Source: Aspergillus flavus (lineage: Eukaryota; Ascomycota; Eurotiomycetes; Eurotiales; Aspergillaceae). Taken from it: DNA of 64,000 nt. The stretch spans positions 1,860,001 to 1,924,000 of the forward strand of contig NC_092408.1 in NCBI RefSeq assembly GCF_009017415.1. The letters are read 5' to 3'. Each line of letters starts with the position of its first letter. Position 1 is the first letter of the stretch. A program made the position numbers and the translations under genes. Below, piece by piece: positions 20,863-32,564 of this stretch. Below the pieces are notes generated by a model. The model made no database searches, had not been told where the DNA came from, and saw only the letters and a program-made list of their open reading frames with translations.

Positions 20863-22708
20863 GCTTGTTGTTGAATATAGGCCAAGGACCTAAGCACTAA
20901 TGTCTAGGGGTGTGGTACTAGTTCGTCTCCCCTCTGTTTCTCTTTATATCTAGTTTCTTTTCTTCGTGCTTGACCAGAACCCTAGAACAAAGAAAAGCGA
21001 ATAAAACTAAATCGAGGCGATAGGATCAAATGCAGGAGAAAAAAGAAGATGTAGGTCAACCGATCAAGCACCACATAATTTTTGGTCAGTTGAAATCGGG
21101 CAAGAGAGTATCAAGCAACGAGAAGACCTGGTTCAGAAACTGTTGGAATGCTAAAAAAATCGAGCGCAAAGCTATGATCAAACCCAACATGCATAAGGTC
21201 AGGTATTAAGTATACCGACACCCCGGCGGGGACTAAGACATAACAACGAGTCAACGACGCCATCGGGCTTAACGGCAATAGTGACGGTACTATCACGATA
21301 AGTCAGCATATAATTGGCACAGTCATTCGCGGCAAACAGCTTCGAGATGTCGGTGTTAAGAACGTTATGCAGCAGTTTTCAGTATAGCATAAAGTTTGCT
21401 GATAAATCGGGTATTGAATCTGATGATCAGTCATTTATCAATCCAATCGGAAACGAAGAAAGCACCGCACCATGGTAGACGAAGGATTCAAAGCGGAGAT
21501 TGCCGACAAACTAACTCCGGAGGTCAATCCTCGAGAAATGCATCAGGTCTTCAGCATAAAAGCGATGTATCATTCTGTATTGCACTCTATCTTCTCTCCG
21601 GGAGGCATCTCCACCGTGTCAAAAAAGTTGAAACTAATTAATGCGTAGGCTAACCAGGGAACTAACAAGAGCGGTGGGAAATTGGGAAATGAAATGAGGG
21701 GAAGCACTGACCGTCTTCTTCAGATTACGAGAAAACAAAAGAAACTATTATGCGCACGTGGTATGTAACATCATGGGAACGGGTCTGGAATTACTCAAAA
21801 AGGAGATCCCTACTAAATTGTTAGCGCTGATGTGATACGGAATAGTATAACCAGGATTTAATGTTTTCACCCGCTTCTTATACAGTTCTTTATCCTATGC
21901 ATAAACTGTAACTTATGATCCATCCTGGAACAACAATGAGAACCATGGCTATCCCATATCATGACTTTAACGGTTAACCCTGTGGACAAGCTTTCTACAA
22001 GCACTGATCTCCATTGGATTGAAAGGTACCTACTACGCGTATAATTTCCAGATCCTCGGACCGCGTGAGGCTCATTGATTATCACCGCTTGATTGGTCTC
22101 AATACGATAGCTACTACTATTAAATAGTAGTTAGTTGTTACACCATACTGGCTTCTCCAAATCCACTAAGCTAATGCAGTCTAAATCCAGATGGTTCCTA
22201 TATCCATCGGTAAGTAGATGCTTTGTCTGAACGGGATACAAGAAACGAAATTGTCCGCTTAATACGAGGACATACCCAGTGGAGAGCGGGTTGCCACTAT
22301 TGATAATGCCCGGGAATATATATACCGAACATGTCCTTTGGTTGAGTTGCTGAAAATGGCGGTGGAACCGAAACATCATGCCGTTGGCTTTTTAAAGCCA
22401 ACTGCTCGTTTCGTCTTTCATTGCGATCTATGGAGCATCATTGGAGCAGGACCTGCGGTATGACTGAAGTCATCGTGGCGAGGCGCTCAAACGAAGGCAA
22501 ATCCACCGAGATCCCTTGCAGGAGAAGCTCGTGTGGTTTCTGACTTTATTCCAACTACTACATTCTCCTAACTCATTTATTTAGATATAAACTGTGTACA
22601 GTAATACTACATATAGGCTTCTTTCGTTGGATCGTTGCAATTCCGAAAAGAGATCAAATTTCTCTTTTTCTGGGGACTCCTTTGCCTAGAATTCCAACGG
22701 ATCATCCT
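20863..22708. other. Gene-poor stretch
   Basis: 1.8 kb with no supported gene. It holds a 58-codon ATG frame at 21472-21648 and a perfect inverted repeat (ACTACTAT, 3-nt spacer, ATAGTAGT) near 22112-22130. I see no transposase or reverse-transcriptase remnant. Confidence 0.4.
21472..21648 (+). CDS. Small ORF, 58 aa, doubtful
   Basis: An ATG-to-stop frame starting MVDEGFKAEIADKLTPEV, with an amphipathic, protein-like composition in otherwise non-coding sequence. No family recognised. It may be a remnant exon of a decayed gene or chance. Confidence 0.2.
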   Translation: MVDEGFKAEIADKLTPEVNPREMHQVFSIKAMYHSVLHSIFSPGGISTVSKKLKLINA

Positions 22709-24322
22709 ATGGCCGGTTCTCCCCTTTCCTACCTCAACATCGTTCGCGACAATGGTGATCAATTGGACACGCACATTCACCATGGGGAGCTAAAACCCGT
22801 CTTCCTATGGCATCTGTCCCTTTTCACAATACTTCCAGTATCGGCACTTGTCATTCCTCGTCGACAAAGTACTCGCTATGTCCGACCCCTCGTTCTCGTC
22901 CTCATCTTCAGCCTGGCTCTCGAGGCTATCCGATACCGACGGGCCCTTCTTGGTGCAAATGGATACATGATAGGATTAGTGGTCGCATGGTGGTTTATAT
23001 GGTCTGCGACATTGCTGGTTTTTCACGATGTCGAGAGGGAATTTTTACGCGTTGAGCGAAAGGGCAGAACGACTGTGCGCGCGACGTCGAAGCACTCTAT
23101 TCAGAACGGATATGCCCACATGAACGGCGTAATAAAAGACACAGAGCCAAAGGAACAGCAGTATACTGAATCCCTTATATGGCAGCCATATCCCCGATCC
23201 CTCTCGAAGAGGCTGAATTGGTCACTGGGCCTTCTTTTCAACATGCGGGGCCCCGAATGGAATTGGCGTATATCGAGCATGGACCCTTTGCCTCCCTCTG
23301 TGAAATCCCAACTCAAGTCTGGACCACCATCACGATATCCTCGAGGTGCAAGTAAGGTAACTGCATCATATCCAGGAGTTGGGACCCGCATCCGCACTGT
23401 GGCCTTCGACTGTCTGAAGTACTATCTCCTCCTCGATGTGATAAAGGTCCTCATGATGCACGACTTATACTTCTGGGGGGTCACATCGCCACCGCCTCCT
23501 CCTCCGTTTCCATTAAACCAAATCCTCCCACATGGAGCGGTGTATATGTACCGCGTCCTGATGACGGCATTGGGTGTATACGCCGCCGTAAGTTTTGTGA
23601 CATTCTTTAACCCACTGATTTTCCTCGGGCTGTCCCGGTTATTCCCCAATGCCTCCCGCAGGATCACCGCAGCACCACTGGACGCCTCCTGGCTCTATTC
23701 AGACATGTTTGGTCCGTTTTTAGTGCCCGTGCTAGACCACGGTCTTGCTGGCGCTTGGGGTATATGGTGGCACCAGCTTTTCCGATTCGGATTCACGTCC
23801 ACCGCCCACTGGATTCTATCGCTCCTTCCCAACCGATTAGCGAACAACTCGCGTTTCAGGCGCCTCGTAATGACATTTGTCGCGTTCGCGCTTAGCGGTT
23901 TCATCCACGCCTGCGGGAGTTATACCCAGTGGTCCGACACTAAGCCTCTGTCTGGGACATTTCTCTTTTTCATTCTTCAATTTGTTGGTGTTACGATCCA
24001 GGAGTTCGTCTCTCATGTCGTAGTCGCAGTCTTGTTATATCAATACACAGGTAAGGCAGGGAAGACTCGATTGCCTCGTTGGCTCCGACGGTCTGCGAAT
24101 GCTGGCTTTGTTTTTGGGTGGCTGTGGTTGACCGCGGGTTTGATCATGGATGATTTCGCCAAGGGTGGCTTGTGGTTGACCGAACCTTTGCCGGTGAGTC
24201 CCCTGCGCGGATTGGGATTTGGTTACGGGGTGGAAGGGGAGGGGTGGTGGTGTTGGAAAACCCCGTGGTTTCGGTATTGGGACGGGGGGAGTTATTGGGA
24301 GAGGGGAATTAGAGTCTTGTGA
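22709..24322 (+). CDS. Wax-synthase-like membrane-bound O-acyltransferase (MBOAT_2/Tri7-like)
   Basis: A 537-aa integral membrane protein in one exon; I start at the ATG at 22709 (MAGSPLSYLN). Several hydrophobic segments are spread over the length. The C-terminal half carries the fungal wax-synthase/acetyltransferase signature: AWGIWWHQLFR near residue 350 and the conserved histidine in SGFIHACGSY near 395, followed by further membrane helices. Members of this family O-acetylate or O-acylate fatty alcohols, terpenoids or polyketides, often inside biosynthetic clusters. No other biosynthetic gene lies nearby, so the substrate is unknown. Confidence 0.8.
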   Translation: MAGSPLSYLNIVRDNGDQLDTHIHHGELKPVFLWHLSLFTILPVSALVIPRRQSTRYVRPLVLVLIFSLALEAIRYRRALLGANGYMIGLVVAWWFIWSATLLVFHDVEREFLRVERKGRTTVRATSKHSIQNGYAHMNGVIKDTEPKEQQYTESLIWQPYPRSLSKRLNWSLGLLFNMRGPEWNWRISSMDPLPPSVKSQLKSGPPSRYPRGASKVTASYPGVGTRIRTVAFDCLKYYLLLDVIKVLMMHDLYFWGVTSPPPPPPFPLNQILPHGAVYMYRVLMTALGVYAAVSFVTFFNPLIFLGLSRLFPNASRRITAAPLDASWLYSDMFGPFLVPVLDHGLAGAWGIWWHQLFRFGFTSTAHWILSLLPNRLANNSRFRRLVMTFVAFALSGFIHACGSYTQWSDTKPLSGTFLFFILQFVGVTIQEFVSHVVVAVLLYQYTGKAGKTRLPRWLRRSANAGFVFGWLWLTAGLIMDDFAKGGLWLTEPLPVSPLRGLGFGYGVEGEGWWCWKTPWFRYWDGGSYWERGIRVL

Positions 24323-24522
24323 GTGTTTCTCGTCTAGGCCGTTGCTCATTTTTATATTTTGTGTATTTGGGTATGTGCTTCTCTTGGATGTGATGCTACG
24401 GAGTATTGTATATTGGTTGGTTGGAAACTTATATAGAGGTTTCAAAGGATAGAGAACCTAATTCATAGGTATATACGAATACAGTCATGATATTTTGTGG
24501 TTCAACGTTCGTACTATACACA

Positions 24523-26984
24523 TTAGCCCTCCATGGTCTCATCGTCGTCCTCGTCCTCGTCTTCCGTGTCCGGGTCAATGTTCAATGCTGGCAGGTCATC
24601 ATCGCTGTCATCCTCCCCAGCATCTGCCGGGTTGGTCTGTGCGACGGCTGAGCCTGATAGTGGACCGCCGACGGTCGTTGTAGATGACGTATTGACACTA
24701 GCAACCCGAGGGGGTGGCACTGATGTAACGGTGGCCGAGGACGAAGGAACAGAGACAGCAGCGGTGCCGGTAAAAGTCGCGGGGGATGCTCTATCCAATG
24801 ATGGCTGACTGGCAACAGCAGTGACATCGCCTTCAACACGGGGTCGTTTACTCTGGAAACTAGAGTCTACTTTCCCTGTCGAACCGAGTGCCGGAGGCTG
24901 AGGTTTGTTGTCCTCCGCGAGACTGCGTTTGGTTAAGGTTGGGGCGGCCTTATGGGAGACATCCGTGTCCATCATATCGTGGTGTAGGATAGGGGTGGAT
25001 GACGGCTGGAGAAACCCAGTGCTTTCAGATGCTGTCCCAGAAACACGCGCAGGCACTTCTTCTTCCTCTTCCTCCTCTATATCGGTATAACCACCAATAC
25101 CGGGAGCATTCATCAGAACGGGCATCCTAGGTCTGATAAGAGCCTCCACCTCTATCTCCGCAGGGAAGCTCCGGGCTAAGAATGGCATGATACTGGCGCT
25201 TACTCCACGACCCTTTGCAGCAGGCACAGGATTAAGAACACTGGCAAGCATAGTGTGCTTATCAGATGTTAAGATAATCGTCCGATCAATTTCAGCTCGG
25301 AGCGAAGGAGACAAGTATTCGGTCGGAGCATGTGTAAGCACTCCAGCTAGTAGCTCCGATGCGGCTTTTGTAAGGCTAGAGAAAGACGATATATCAGACT
25401 GGCGGCTTTGCTTCAACCTCGGGTTTAGGAAGGAATCAGCATTAGCTGTAGCATGATTGGACTTGGCTTTGTCTTTCGCGTCAGAAGATGCTCTCGCTGA
25501 GGTACTCTGGTCGTGCGTGGGAGGCAAAAGATCATGGCATGAAGCTCGGATCAGATCAGCCAGAGAAGCAAGGCTTTGTTTTGTCAACGACGGACCCATG
25601 CGGGTGAGCAGGGTCTGAACGAGGTGATATGCGGAAATGCGAATTTCTCGGCTGAAATTTTCCGCACGGTAAACCCAGAGAGTCTGCTCTAAGATCGTCT
25701 GTGTCACAGGGATGGCGCCGGTCTCGAGAGTCTTTACAAGGTTTTGGAGGAGCTCCATGCAGCCAACGTGAATACGAGGGAGTTCAGCGAACAGGTGCTC
25801 CCTTTCCGTACGGCTAATCTGGGGGTTGGCTTGGATATCTCGTCCATCGGAGGGAACGACCACGGCAGTCAATCGCGATGTAAGATCCAATATGGGCCCT
25901 ATCGGAATGGCGACCATAGAAGCCGTCGCGGTGGTAAGGCAGGTAGAGAGCATCTGAAGGAGTACGACAAGTCTGTTCACACCCGAGTCAAGACCCTGCC
26001 AACCGGCGAGCCCCAAAGTGTCTAGACCCCCATCGCCAACTTCTCTGCTATAATCTTGCGGTCTCGAGGCTTGTCGAAGAGCTGGATCCACGGATTCCCA
26101 CTGTTCTACTACCGCTCGGAATACGTAATCCGCAGCCCCATGAATAGAAGCTATTGTCATTTGGCAAGCGTTCTTCCATTCCTCCCCAGATGTGTTCTTC
26201 GGAGCGCAATGGTGCAAAGAGATAAACAGTCGTTCGGCAGAGTCCAGCGCAGTCTGAGGGAATGTAGGCGACGTCGAGCCAATTATTGCTTGAAGGATAC
26301 TATGTATTTGCGCCGAGAAAGGACGGAAAATGGTTGGATGCCGTGCGATCAGCTCTCCGAGTGCATTGAGAACGGTTTCTAAGAATGGACTGTGAGGCTT
26401 CAACTTCCTGGTCGGTTCCGACGAAGGCTTGACCGAAATAAGATTCAAAGCCGATGTAACAAAGCTTGGTAAAGACGGGGTTGTTATCTCGCGCACGAGG
26501 GTGGGATACTGATAGGTAAGGTGGAAGATGCGTGTTAAAGTGATGATGGACATTTTCTTGGTGGAATTTGGATCGGGTTTCTGTTTGACGAAAGCATCAG
26601 CATCTTATTTGGAAGCGAATCAATAAATCCCAACTGCGAATTACGTACCGCGAGGATCGCAATGAGACCGCGAACGAGTGGTTCGCATCCTCTTAGGATT
26701 TCCCATTGACCGGCTTCCACGACGGCTTTTACAAGGACGACCGCAGTCCATCGACCTTCCGGAGATCTATCCTGCAGCAAGCTCGCTAGGCGAGTCATAA
26801 GTTTGTGAACTTGAACGGCATTGTCCGACTCAGATTTGGACTTTTGATTCTGCGGCGCAGAAAGTAGCTCCCCGCAATTGCTCAACGAAGTCGCAAGACA
26901 TGATGCAATGGGAGGCAATTGTTTGACGGGTATGTTGGTCAGACGATGATTGACAGCATGTAAGGACATTGACATGGAAGCCAT
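24523..26984 (-). CDS. RIX1: Pre-rRNA-processing protein RIX1
   Basis: Component of the Rix1-Ipi complex (human PELP1 counterpart), needed for late 60S pre-ribosome maturation and ITS2 processing in the nucleolus/nucleoplasm. Exons 26984-26649 and 26580-24523 are joined over a 68-nt intron (GTACGT...CAAACAG), giving LAKPDPNSTKKMSIITLTR in frame and 797 aa. The N-terminal helical-repeat region matches the family (RWTAVVLVKAVVEAG; ITLTRIFHLTYQYPTLVREI; LIARHPTIFRPF). The C-terminal third is disordered, with a Glu run and a strongly acidic terminus, as in other fungal RIX1 proteins. It is divergent from YPP1. Confidence 0.92.
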
Positions 26985-27417
26985 CTTGGCAAAATGTCCG
27001 TGCCGTTGTCAGATAACTGATGAACTTCCGGGTGAACTTGGAGACTTTTTTTTTTTTGGGAGGAGCGGAAAAGCTTTGACCACATGAAGCCTCGGAGGTA
27101 CCGTACCATACGCTTCAGAATGTTAACGGTAAGGTAAAAGTGGTACTAACCGTTACCCACCGACCAATAATTACACATGCGTAACCCCCCAAGCGGGTCT
27201 CAATGGTGGTTCCAGTTGTTCCTCTCCCCTGGACAATGATGATCACCAGAGTTAAGTCCTCGGGAGTTGCACCTTGAGGAGAAGCACACTTTGTTCTTCC
27301 TAGGTAGCAGATCTTATGCCGGAGCCTCGGGGTGGGCATTAGTTATGGGTACTGTTTCGACTGCCCTCCCCCAGATTTTGCTATTCTCCTCCTAACTCTA
27401 ACATTCCATCCTTAAAT
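26985..27417. promoter_or_regulatory. Divergent promoter region of RIX1 and YPP1
   Basis: 433 bp between two divergent housekeeping genes, with a T-rich tract near 27047-27057. I recognise no specific operator; promoter role is inferred from gene orientation. Confidence 0.4.
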
Positions 27418-30400
27418 ATGGCTGTAAGTACTTGTCCTTAAAACTTCTGCTACATCAGGCTACGTGTTACCCCCCTTCACTTCGCAAAAGAAGTATTCAA
27501 CTCCTTCAATTCTGTTGACACATGCCTCGGTTAGGCTCGAGATTCTGATAAGGGGCGTCGCTATATTGCTGCCTTGGACAACGCCCGTTGTCAGAATAAG
27601 TGGGATGAGATTCCCGAACTCATTCGCAAAGTGACCAAGCATGCACCTCAAAAGACTTGTAATAGCCTCTCTTACTCTATCGAGTGTCATTGGCAATATA
27701 CAAAGAAGCTAACCGAGGTGCGATAGGCCTGTTAGAGGTAGCCTCCGCTGAATACCAGATCGCCGTACACTCCCCGCAACGGCCATCTTCTGCTCAATCT
27801 TCCTCCGCTTCCTCGTCCTCGGCTTTGCCAGAACTTATTCCCCACCTTTTGTCTACCGTCGAAAGGGCAGATGGCCCTCCACAAGATATTTTTCAAGCTC
27901 AAGTTTGCCTAGGATGGGTACACTGGACACTCAATGAACCGGGTTTGGCAGTAGCTCGTCTCCCGGACGACTTCGATGAGACAGTTCATAAGCTCACGAG
28001 CACTGGAGAGGAACTTTCGCCATGGACTAAAGTATGCATTGCCAAGGCATGCTATCTCAAAGGTACCTATCTTAAGTTTTGGGCATTTTTCCATTTTCTA
28101 ACGGGGTTAGGTGCCGGACAACACAAAGTATCCGGGTCCGCCGACGCGCTGGACATACTGCAGTCGCTTACTTCATGGTTGAGTAGTCACAATGAGCTGT
28201 CCTCAGATAGCTCCCAATTTTTACACTGGTCCGAGCAACTCGCATCTGAAAGCGCACTGGTCGCTAGCATGGAGGCTCTCAAGACTATTCCCGTGGCTGA
28301 TGAAGCCCTGGTGAAGACCGCGTTGAGACTTCTTCGGCTATGGTCTGCTCACCCACATGTTAAACAAGGAGCTTTGCCTCATGTCGACGGCTTCGACGTA
28401 TGTACACCAAAGTATTTAACATGGAAGTCATACTACGACCTCTTGTCAGCCACCTTACAACACGATTTAGCTTACGTGCCGCCGGCAAGCGGACCAGAAC
28501 GCCAGCAGCTTGCTGCTGAAATACGGCGCGTGGAGTCGATGTACGAGAGTAGTCTTCTCCGTGAAACGAAATTCCCCACGGCATATGCCGGAAGCACACA
28601 GATTGAGGACTGGGTGGAGCAAGTAATCACGAACTGGGAAATACTCTGCGGGCCTCAATGGACTGACGAAGACCTTGGAGAAGGAGGCCAAAATGCAGTA
28701 GGCAGGAATGTCCTTGATGTAAGTGTTTTGTGAAACCCATTAGTTGGTTGCGCTAACGTCCTACACCAGATCCTGTATCGTGCAGCTACCAAAACATACC
28801 ATTCTCATTTGATACTCCGGCGCTTGTTTCACGTTCACTCATCATTGGCAGATTTTGACCTCGCTCTAAAGGCTCTTGATTCGTATATCGAGATTGTCGT
28901 AGGCGCGAAAGAAAGAGCAGAAAAGTCGGCACAGTATGGAGAATTGGAAAATGATGGCACTTTATTGCGAACCCTCTCCGAAGGGGTCACTATGCTGTGT
29001 TGTTTCGGCTCAGCAAAAGAAGCCGAGAAAGCCAGGGAGTTGACGACTCTCATGAAAAAGTTCATAAACAAACATGTCCAAGAAATTGAGGGCGACGACG
29101 AGGAGCAAGTAAAGCTTCTGATCTCGTCTGATACAAGCTCAACTCGCTCTCAGGCAGTATCTCCCACTGACATTGCTGCGGCTTATAGAGGTGTTGGTAT
29201 AGGTCTTGCGGCCTGGGCTAACTGGACACCGGTGAATGAAGAACGTGACAATATACGGTCCGAGGCCATTGATAATCTAGAAAAGAGTACTGCACCAGAA
29301 CTAGAAGACGAGACCAACTATTCATCTCTATATACGCTTGCTCTACTTCTCGCAGAAGATCGAGATCTGGATAGTGCGATCGATTGCGTCAAGACAGCGT
29401 TGACAGCGAAGACAAACCCAGGCACCGTTCAGGGGTATTTTACACGGGAGCGAGACCTTGTCCCACTATGGCATCTGCTTGCCCTTTTACTAAGCGCAAA
29501 GCATGATTTTGATATTGCTGAGCGCTCTTGCGAGGCTGCATTCGAGCAGTTCCCCGCCGCGGTCACGTCTCTAGCCCACCACGAGAGAAGGCCACAAAAG
29601 CAACAGCAGGCCATCCAAGACCAGGCGAATGGCGCTGGGTTACAGCGTACCTTGATCGAGGAACTTCGAGGCCGTGAGAAAGAACGTATAATCGAGACGC
29701 GTATGACTCAGTTGGCGTTTGTTGAACTCCTGGAGGGCCCAGAAGCTGCTGTTAATCACAGCGAACAACTACTGGGACTATTTGCAACTCTATTCGGCAA
29801 CTTGGCCCTTGAAGCTGACGATAAGAAAAATTCCCAGACAGACAACCTCAGGCCCCCATCGAGCTCCGCTCATACTGTGAAAAGTCTCCGCGGCAGTATA
29901 TTTGGGAGGCATAAGGGACCGCGCGCACCAGACCGGCGAGCGCAATCCGGATCCGACTTCAAGACAGATGAAAATAATCCTTCGCTAGTACCGAATGAGT
30001 CGGACCAGGCGCCAACCATTCAGGTCACGCACGAGGATAAACACGTTGGCCACGAGAACCCCCAAGACTCGCGGAAACTGCGGAAACGCAGTAGTACCCT
30101 TAAAAAGGGTGACAATGCACCTGACCCAAACCATAAAAGTCACATAAATGGCCATGGGTCTGTCACAAACGGGGTGGGAAGTGTAGAGCAACCGAATGGG
30201 GGAGAGGATCAATCCCCAGATATGGTTGCGGCGGCAATGTCTGCCAACAAGGAACAAAGTGGAAAGCAGCCCCTGCGACCTGTTGCTCATAACATGAGCC
30301 ATACGCAGCAGCCACCCCCCATAGGCCACGCGAAGCAGCCGCCTGAACAGGATGTTCGTCTGCCAACATCATATGGGTTTGATTCTCCGACTAAAGCGGT

Positions 30401-31214
30401 GACTAAGTTCCCGCTTGCCCAGGCCCAAAAGCATGCCCTCTGTATCCTCGTCAAAATATGGCTCCTCGTTGCTGGGCTGTATCGGCGAGCAGCGTTGTTT
30501 GACGATGCGTTTGAAGCGTGTGAGGAAGCTGCCAAGCATGTTTCGCGAGTCGAAGCCCTTTGCGCAACGCAAGACTCCTCTGCTAGGTCATTCAGAGAGC
30601 GTGGCTGGGGTGTTCCGAAGAGTGCCGACGAACTTTGGGCCGACCTCCTCGCTGAACAGGCCTTCTTGTCGAATGCTCAGTCACACCCTCACAAAGCAAT
30701 GGACAAGTTCGAACAAGCATTAATGCGCGATCCTGATCATCCCAAAGCCACCATTGGCCTGGCAAACCTTCTCCTTGATATTTGGGATCAGAAGATGCCA
30801 CTGCTGCCACCAGAGCCTGAGATTGAGCTTGATATGTCGATGCTAACGTTAGCGTCGCCCGAGAAGCAAAATTCAGCAGCGAGAAAAGCCGACAACAAGG
30901 CTACAAATGGACAATCATCCGCTGAAACACCGGACTCCCAGCACAATCAAGTGCCACATGCTATCCAGAACGTGGAACCTAAACTTCTCAATCGCATCGC
31001 CGCTCGTGACCGAGCTTACGGTCTGCTTTCGGCCCTGACCAAACGCGGCAGTTCTTGGGACAATTCTGAAGCTTGGTATACACTCTCCAGAGCGTACGAA
31101 GCCGAGGGAAATACTAAGAAATTGAAGGAGGTGTTGTGGTGGTGCGTTGAGCTCGAGGACCGACGGCCAATCCGGCACTGGTCTAACCTCGGTTCTGGTG
31201 TATATGTTCTATAA
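27418..31214 (+). CDS. YPP1: TPR protein YPP1 (TTC7-like; PI4-kinase recruitment)
   Basis: Scaffold that with Efr3 brings the PI 4-kinase Stt4 to the plasma membrane; fungal annotations also call it filamentation protein. Model: 27418-27423, 27535-27658, 27727-28062, 28111-28718 and 28770-31214, 1172 aa. The first exon is only ATG GCT; the second gives YIAALDNARCQNKWDEIPE and HAPQKTC, which joins to LLEVASAEYQ. The intron at 28063-28110 is exactly 48 nt, so it stays open and could be missed. The intron at 28719-28769 has a GCTAAC branch site. TPR-type helices fill both halves (ALKALDSYIEIVVGAKERA; SHPHKAMDKFEQALMRDP), around a disordered Ser/Lys-rich middle. The C-terminus RHWSNLGSGVYVL is family-like. 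The tiny first exon is the weakest part. Confidence 0.88.
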
Positions 31215-31470
31215 ATAGCGAGGGATTACTTTCTTGTATTTAACCTTGTTGAAAGAGCAGTTCTTTCATCTTGCACTTAATAAGATACCTCCCTGTTATA
31301 GATTTGTGAATAGATACTATTTTTATAGATACGAGGGAAATTTCGGACGGAACAACTTTGATGGAATCAAACGACCAATAGGACAACTTTATTTACACAT
31401 CACCCAACAATGGTCTTACAGTTGGGGTCAATCAGAACCAAGTTAAAGCTCAAGGAAGGCTGCTCCTCAT

Positions 31471-32309
31471 CTAATTACGGGGAGCCGCCACAGGGTCCCA
31501 AGCGGAGTACTTCGGCTTGACGCTGTGAGGCATTAGTGGCCATTGCTTCAAGCAGGTTGTCTTTCTTTCTTTTTCTTTCTTTCCCCAACGGACACAAAAG
31601 GTGACAACTTACGTATTGTAGGTCTTGAAAGCAGCACGGGAGAGCGTGAGCATAGGCCGATGCTCAGACAACTCCCAAGTGCGCACACCAGTCTGCATGA
31701 TCTTGTCCGCGGTAGGAGGCTGGTCGACCATGTAGGAGATCCAGGCGTGCCTGTTGGAGAGATTTAGAAACATGCCCTACAGCTGGCGGGAAACAGTATA
31801 ATCAAATGGGATCCTCACCAGCCGGGCTCAATCTGTGAAGGGTCATATTCCTTCTCCTTGTAGTCGACCCATCGTGTCCGGACTGCATCCCCAGTTAATA
31901 CTAGTCCAAAAAAGAATGCCATCTATCAGTACTCACGAGGGAGCTCCTCCTCAATGTTCTCAAAAAACTTATTGCCGTAGCGGTCGACGCCAATCAAGGT
32001 ACCGGCTTTGGTATCACCTGGAGTCGCAATTGCGTCAGTAACCGGCCAACACCGGTCAATTGAGGGCAAACTATACCGATGTACTATCCACGCGAAGACC
32101 CGCTATGTAAGCATTCATCCAAACATAATTGACCGTCTCTCTTCGCCCGTCAAAATGTCTCGGGAGTTGCGTACCTGCATCTGGTGACCATAGTCCTGTG
32201 GAGAGATGAAAATTAGCTCTCGAATCCCCACGCAAACAAACCCGAATCGGCGACAAACCTTGATACCAATCCTCCTCAGGTTCCGCAGCGTCCGAAGAAT
32301 AGTCGACAT
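31471..32309 (-). CDS. NDUFA12: NADH:ubiquinone oxidoreductase subunit NDUFA12 (B17.2-like), seven exons
   Basis: Accessory subunit of mitochondrial complex I. No long ORF exists; I assembled it from exons 32309-32259, 32195-32175, 32083-32077, 32017-31937, 31882-31819, 31750-31613 and 31522-31471, total 414 nt, 137 aa. All six introns (54-91 nt) are GT-AG. The product reads continuously like the family: LRRIGIKDYGHQMQ, YIGDTKAGTLIGVDRYGNKF, LRTRWVDYKEKEYDPSQIEP, GWHAWISYMVDQPPTADKI, KTYNTVKPKYSAWDP. Exon 3 is only 7 nt (TACATCG) yet supplies the conserved Tyr-Ile before GDTKAG. The gene is head-to-head with PGS1, 255 bp apart. Confidence 0.93.
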
Positions 32310-32564
32310 CTTGGGCGAAGTACAGCAGTAAGCTCGTCGTCCGTCTGCAATGCTAATCGAAGTGAAGCGGTTGGTTGTTCCGTTTGATCGATTGGAGTCG
32401 AGGACCCGCTCAATGCGGTCTAGTGCGGTGAGGGGTTTGCAACGTTTGCACCCAATGCCCGTGATCGACGTCGGCGGACAGTTTACTTTCTCCAATTGAC
32501 GCTCGGCCTGTGAATTGCTGCTTTTTTTTCTCTTGTTGCAGGCGGCTACGGAAGGAGTAAAAAG
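32310..32564. promoter_or_regulatory. Bidirectional promoter of NDUFA12 and PGS1
   Basis: 255 bp separate two divergent start codons, both for mitochondrial proteins. It contains CCAAT on the + strand at 32492-32496 and ATTGG (CCAAT on the other strand) at 32391-32395. CCAAT is the core bound by the fungal HAP/CBC complex, which controls respiratory genes. The role is inferred. Confidence 0.4.

Noticed and set aside
22112..22130. Perfect inverted repeat ACTACTAT/ATAGTAGT as a possible transposon end
   Set aside because: Single, very short palindrome with no partner, target duplication or transposase remnant nearby.
31560..31587. Pyrimidine-rich CTTT repeat as a regulatory repeat
   Set aside because: It lies inside the last intron of NDUFA12 and is best seen as simple intronic sequence.
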